From CAIMZW01 sp037133095 (GTDB taxonomy: Bacteria; Actinomycetota; Actinomycetes; Nanopelagicales; Nanopelagicaceae): DNA of 45,623 nt. A model generated the notes under the pieces. It searched no databases and was not told the origin of the DNA. It saw nothing but the letters and a program-made list of their open reading frames with translations. Made by a program: the position numbers and the translations under genes. The stretch lies in NCBI GenBank assembly GCA_037133095.1, contig JBAXOT010000012.1:1-45623 (forward strand), in the 5' to 3' direction. Shown in pieces: positions 42,114 to 45,623 of the stretch; the stretch's first letter is position 1; every line of letters begins with the position of its first letter.

Positions 42114-43314
42114 TCATCAGCAACGAAAAGTAATAAAAACGCTCAGCACTGCCCAAATCCTTAATGGCATTGGCACTTCGGGTACGGTGGCTGCAGGATC
42201 GTTGCTTGTAACTTCTATTTCTAAATCGGAGTCCCTCGCAGGTCTCGCGCAGACCACAACAGTCCTAGGTGCAGCAGTCATGGCACTGCCGTTGGCAAAG
42301 CTCACCCAGCGTGGCGGACGCCGCCTCTCCCTCATCAGCGGATACTCAGTAGGTGTGGTCGGATCAATCCTCGCGATTGTGGGTGGAACGCATAAAGTTC
42401 TTTTTCTCATGTTGGCTGGTGCTTTTATGGTTGGTGCCGCATCTGCCTCGGGATATCAGGCGCGTTTCGCGGCTATTGATTTGGCAACTCCAGCAAACCG
42501 CTCAAGAAATCTCTCCTTCGTGGTGTGGGGATCAACAGTTGGCGCGGTTACTGGTCCAAATTTGATGCAGCCGGCTGGCGATTTTGCCCACTTCTTACAT
42601 TTACCTCGACTGGTTGGGCCCTACTTCATTGCGGGATCGAGCCTAACTCTCGCATCACTTGTCATTTTCTTTTTCCTAAAGCCAGATCCCTATTTATTGG
42701 CCAACTTATCTGCCGATGGCCTAACCCAAAAGAAACATGAAACTACTCGAGCCGCGCTTCGACATATTCGCGAGATACCGCACGCGTTATTTGCCATCAC
42801 CGCCGTAGGTATAGGTCATCTGGCGATGGTCTCAATCATGGTTATGACGCCAGTTCATATGTCGCATGTTGATGTGACGCTCACGGTCATTGGCTTGGTT
42901 ATCAGTGTTCATGTTTTAGGCATGTATGCCTTCTCGCCTTTTGTAGGAGCGCTGAGCGACAAAATAGGTCGAGTTCGAGTTATTCAATTAGGGATTGTTA
43001 TCCTCTTACTCGCCGCAGTGATTGCTGGAATTTCCCCTGCTATGGATCCACTGCCGCTCGGCATCGGGCTATTCCTCTTGGGGCTCGGGTGGTCATGTAC
43101 TTTGATTGCAGGATCAACTTTTCTTTCAGAATCAGTCTCAATCGAAATGAAACCTTCTTCTCAAGGTGCAAGTGATTTGGTGATGAACCTCATGGGTGCA
43201 ATCGGTGGGGCTGCCAGTGGTGTAATTATCAGCGTTCTCTCATTTGGCTGGCTCTGTGGTTTCGTTGCACTTCTCGTCGCGATGTTGGGTCTCTGGTCAC
43301 TCAGGCTGAAGTGA
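42085..43314 (+). CDS. MFS transporter
   Basis: A protein of about 409 aa with ~12 TM segments. LAKLTQRGGRRLSLISGY after TM2 is MFS motif A-like; LSDKIGRVRVIQLG is its second-half counterpart. The substrate is unknown. In-frame starts are TTG 42082, ATG 42085 and TTG 42103; the last has GAGGA 8-10 nt upstream, so the N-terminus is uncertain by up to seven residues. The 3' end overlaps the convergent NERD-helicase by 18 bp. Confidence 0.85.
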   Translation: MRKEIRLEINHQQRKVIKTLSTAQILNGIGTSGTVAAGSLLVTSISKSESLAGLAQTTTVLGAAVMALPLAKLTQRGGRRLSLISGYSVGVVGSILAIVGGTHKVLFLMLAGAFMVGAASASGYQARFAAIDLATPANRSRNLSFVVWGSTVGAVTGPNLMQPAGDFAHFLHLPRLVGPYFIAGSSLTLASLVIFFFLKPDPYLLANLSADGLTQKKHETTRAALRHIREIPHALFAITAVGIGHLAMVSIMVMTPVHMSHVDVTLTVIGLVISVHVLGMYAFSPFVGALSDKIGRVRVIQLGIVILLLAAVIAGISPAMDPLPLGIGLFLLGLGWSCTLIAGSTFLSESVSIEMKPSSQGASDLVMNLMGAIGGAASGVIISVLSFGWLCGFVALLVAMLGLWSLRLK

Positions 43315-44925
43315 CGAACTTAATGAATGAAGTAGCGTAACGATTTCATTTGTGCCCACTACAACCAATCGATCTCGAGCTCTCGTCATACCAACATACA
43401 TAACATCCTTGAGGGTGACCGAGTCGTGAATTCCATTAATCGCCAGTACCACCACTGACCGCTCCAACCCTTTGAATCCCTGAACGGTGCCATAGAAGAC
43501 ATCTGGTGAATCCCAAAAGTCGGACCAATACTTTTCAGGATCTTTTGACTGATCCTCATGAACTGGGTGACGATATTTTGTTGTGAGCAGAACGATTTCA
43601 CCCGGGTTCCACACCTCTTGATCCGTAAGACGTTCAACCACATCGTCGGCAAAATCCACGACTTGCTCGACCGTAGGTGCGATCACAAATTCAACATCAA
43701 ATCCATGGGGACCTCGGGACAGAGTTGTGTGCCCCACCACCTTGTCCACGATTTGCGATATTTCTTGGCTATTTCGTAAGTTTTCATTGAGTCGGACCTG
43801 CGCAAAACCTTCCGAAGGAATTTCTTGTCCGGCATAAATCGCTTGCTTGGGGTCGCCATACATCGCGATTCGACTCGAATCCGAATCCCTCAAAGTTGAA
43901 TGAATAAGGAGCCAGAGGTCTTCACTAAAATCTTGAGCTTCATCAACTATCCATGCGTCAAACTTCTCCTCATTAGTCAACGCCTCAATTCCGGCGTGAA
44001 TATGGGGCTTGAAGGCTTGGTAATCCTTATAGAAGCCCGCCATATCTCCTTGGGTAGAACCAAGATTCCAAGCGAATTCGTGAATGGTGCCTACAAAGCC
44101 AAATCGCCGTTCACCATCAATTTCTGCCGCTTTACGTTTCATATAACTCGCCAGACCTCGGTTATAAACTGCGATTCCCACTTTCAACCCAAGTTCACGC
44201 CATCGGAGCGCCTGTTCAAATGCCAACCAAGATTTCCCCGACCCTGCCGGACCGTGAATATAAATTCGCCTATTGTCTTGAATTAAATCAAGAATCATTT
44301 TTCGTTCATGAGTAATTTGTTTGACGTATAGATAATTATTATCAAGGAAGGCATCGCGATCAGTTTCTGCGCTTGCATGACCTCGAACGGCATCAAAGGC
44401 TTTCTCAACCCAATCTCGCTCACGTGGTTGGTGGCTGTTTTGTCGAAGTTGCAGAACTTCACAGGCTCTTTTTGCAACATCAGTGATTTCAGAACGATCG
44501 AGAATTCGATGGCGCTCTACATTCGGAATGTGAATGGTTCCCATTAGAGTCTCTGGCAGGGCAATTAACCATTCAACCTTGAGATTTCCATACCGCCACC
44601 TGTTTCGCAAAAAATTCCTAAATGCATACATATTCTTGATTACTTGAGCATGAGGATCAATTTCGTGAGCGCCATCGCCAGAAGATTGCAACCACTTTTG
44701 TCCATTGTAAGAAACCGACCCACCTTTAGTTTCAATCACAATTGCGCCCAAACCTTCAATCAACGCAACTAAATCGATTTCAATATCGCCTTCTTGGGAA
44801 TCATGGAATTTGAGATTGGTAAAGATAACTGCCTTGTCTCCTAAACCTTCATAAAGGTGTTGAAAAACTCGTTGTTCCGCGTCGTTAATGAAAATTGGAT
44901 TTTCTGGCCATAACCGTGGAGGCAT
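43297..44925 (-). CDS. NERD nuclease-UvrD-like helicase fusion
   Basis: A 542-aa two-domain protein. The N-terminal NERD (nuclease-related) domain (about 15-130) has EIDLVALIEG and AIVIETKGG, giving the Asp...Glu-x-Lys set (D51, E65, K67). The rest is an SF1 helicase: Walker A GPAGSGKSW (225-233), WIVDEAQDF, GDPKQAIYAG, TVQGFKGLERSV and MYVGMTRARDRL. Helicase domain 2A/1B insertions are small. Such proteins are widespread and sporadic, and some act in DNA repair or defence; which applies here cannot be told. ATG 44925 lies 5 nt after TAAAAT, a leaderless start, and the -35 overlaps a perfect palindrome. Confidence 0.9.
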   Translation of the reverse strand: MPPRLWPENPIFINDAEQRVFQHLYEGLGDKAVIFTNLKFHDSQEGDIEIDLVALIEGLGAIVIETKGGSVSYNGQKWLQSSGDGAHEIDPHAQVIKNMYAFRNFLRNRWRYGNLKVEWLIALPETLMGTIHIPNVERHRILDRSEITDVAKRACEVLQLRQNSHQPRERDWVEKAFDAVRGHASAETDRDAFLDNNYLYVKQITHERKMILDLIQDNRRIYIHGPAGSGKSWLAFEQALRWRELGLKVGIAVYNRGLASYMKRKAAEIDGERRFGFVGTIHEFAWNLGSTQGDMAGFYKDYQAFKPHIHAGIEALTNEEKFDAWIVDEAQDFSEDLWLLIHSTLRDSDSSRIAMYGDPKQAIYAGQEIPSEGFAQVRLNENLRNSQEISQIVDKVVGHTTLSRGPHGFDVEFVIAPTVEQVVDFADDVVERLTDQEVWNPGEIVLLTTKYRHPVHEDQSKDPEKYWSDFWDSPDVFYGTVQGFKGLERSVVVLAINGIHDSVTLKDVMYVGMTRARDRLVVVGTNEIVTLLHSLSSSLQPE

Positions 44926-44930
44926 AACCG

Positions 44931-44972
44931 ATTTTAAGTGGAGAGACCTCTAACTGTCACTGGTGACAGTTA
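44931..44972 (-). promoter_or_regulatory. Promoter with palindromic operator for the NERD-helicase gene
   Basis: TAAAAT (44931-44936) lies 5 nt from the ATG; GTGACA (44955-44960) is 18 nt further upstream as -35. A perfect 22-bp palindrome with arms TAACTGTCAC and GTGACAGTTA (44951-44972) covers the -35. Copies of AGACCT (44944-44949 and 44974-44979) flank it in direct orientation. The remaining bases to 45040 show nothing else. Confidence 0.68.
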
Positions 44973-45040
44973 AAGACCTACAGGGATTATGACTAGTCAT
45001 TTCGCGATAAATCCTATTTGAATACCTCGAACAATCTCCA

Positions 45041-45529
45041 TTACCTTCGGTAAGGATCTTGAATCGCGCCTGTTCCTTGAACCAATTGTTCCAAAATGGC
45101 AGTCATGTCGTTCATCCGTCCAAATGTCCACACGGTCGGAGTAAATAAATCTCTTAAAGGTTGAGAGCTTAGGATTACGGATCGCCAGGTTTCAACCCAT
45201 GATTCCCAAACATCTTTCTCAATGAGACCATCACGTCTGGCCAGAAAGGCCCATTCAAAAATATTAGCAAGCTGAACTGCGATTAGATTTTGGCTAATTT
45301 CTAAATCGGTAAAATCTCGACGATCGACAAAAAGTGATTTTTCGACTTCCGGCATTGTGGCTCGAAGCCTGCGAACTTCATTCATTTCTCCGACCATGGC
45401 TTGCAAATTGCTCAGGCGCATCGATTTCGCCACGTTGTTATTTGATTTCGCGACTAGCAATAGGGATCCAAACAGTATTAGTGCAGAAAATAGAGAAATG
45501 ATGGCACTTATCGTTTCTGATTTGGACAT
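45041..45529 (-). CDS. Single-TM protein of unknown function
   Basis: A protein of about 162 aa: one N-terminal TM (about 6-27, ISAIISLFSALILFGSLLLV), then a helical cytoplasmic-type domain with LSNLQAMVGEMNEVRRL and WVETWRSVILSS. I do not recognise a family. A TTGACT with a 17-nt spacer and a poor -10 lies just before ATG 45529. It is followed by the NERD-helicase on the same strand, and the pair sits beside a tRNA, which suggests an accessory locus. Confidence 0.68.
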   Translation of the reverse strand: MSKSETISAIISLFSALILFGSLLLVAKSNNNVAKSMRLSNLQAMVGEMNEVRRLRATMPEVEKSLFVDRRDFTDLEISQNLIAVQLANIFEWAFLARRDGLIEKDVWESWVETWRSVILSSQPLRDLFTPTVWTFGRMNDMTAILEQLVQGTGAIQDPYRR

Positions 45530-45574
45530 ACTCAATGCTGAAAGATGCCGGCGTAGAAGTCAAGTAGACATTTG

Positions 45575-45623
45575 TGCCCCGAGTGGGGGTCGAACCCACA
45601 CTTGGAGGATTTTAAGTCCTCTG
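45575..45623 (-). tRNA. tRNA-Leu (TAA), partial, with short variable loop
   Basis: The minus strand gives the 3' part: anticodon stem GAGGA/TCCTC with loop CTTAAAA (anticodon TAA at 45612-45614), a 5-nt variable loop CAAGT, T arm GTGGG-TTCGACC-CCCAC, acceptor TCGGGGC and discriminator A. The 5' half lies beyond the window. Bacterial tRNA-Leu normally has a long class II variable arm; here it is short. Confidence 0.85.

Noticed and set aside
44944..44979. Palindrome flanked by AGACCT direct repeats as a tiny mobile element with target-site duplication
   Set aside because: Only 24 bp lie between the repeats and the palindrome sits exactly on a promoter -35; an operator explains it better.

Overview
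The window is a gene-dense, nearly contiguous piece of an actinobacterial chromosome with moderate GC and very short intergenic gaps. The lineage is read from its genes: a WhiB7 regulator, an AdnA/AdnB helicase-nuclease pair, UPF0182, a DUF5679 zinc ribbon, DUF4307, DUF3817, PhoH2 and a class I fumarase. Small intergenic gaps, trimmed proteins (UvrD2 without its C-terminal domains, a Lon-like protease without its PDZ domain) and many promoters placed directly against start codons suggest a streamlined genome, such as the freshwater Nanopelagicales-type Actinomycetota. That last assignment is inference.

Layout. A partial initiator tRNA (1-51) opens the window. Positions 148-20259 hold a block whose order matches the Mycobacterium tuberculosis Rv3193c-Rv3202c neighbourhood as I remember it: UPF0182, Lon-like protease, DUF2342, a ThiF-like protein, an ABC1 kinase, whiB7, uvrD2, nudC, adnB and adnA. 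A YgjP-type metallopeptidase, a DUF5679 protein and an endonuclease/exonuclease/phosphatase protein are inserted into it. Positions 20332-34726 hold housekeeping genes that lie in Rv1080c-Rv1165 in M. tuberculosis: typA, ychF, rmuC, ispH, xseA-xseB, fumarase, a lytic transglycosylase, phoH2, a cis-prenyltransferase, DUF3817, SURF1, DUF4307 and greA. Positions 34735-43314 are transport-rich: a DrrAB-type ABC exporter, a DHA2 exporter, two further MFS proteins, a BI-1/YccA protein, and a small metal- or sulfur-responsive-looking module of two Cys-rich mini-proteins with an ICMT-like methyltransferase. Positions 43297-45529 hold a NERD-helicase and a one-TM protein of unknown function beside a partial tRNA-Leu(TAA) at the right edge.

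How the genes work together. DNA repair is strongly represented (UvrD2, AdnAB, RmuC, ExoVII, NERD-helicase). A drug-response unit is visible: WhiB7 sits behind a 62-codon leader ORF and a terminator hairpin, the architecture of ribosome-mediated attenuation. Several multidrug-type exporters lie further right.

The most interesting signals are: (i) the whiB7 uORF plus attenuator; (ii) an MFS gene with a complete TM1 but no standard start codon, whose N-terminal codons form a strong terminator; (iii) a perfect ATACCCC-CA-GGGGTAT operator exactly inside the promoter spacer of the Cys-rich mini-protein operon; (iv) palindromes at gene 3' ends that are duplicated or mirrored just past the stop codon; (v) a palindromic operator on the NERD-helicase promoter; (vi) a tRNA-Leu with a short class I variable loop.
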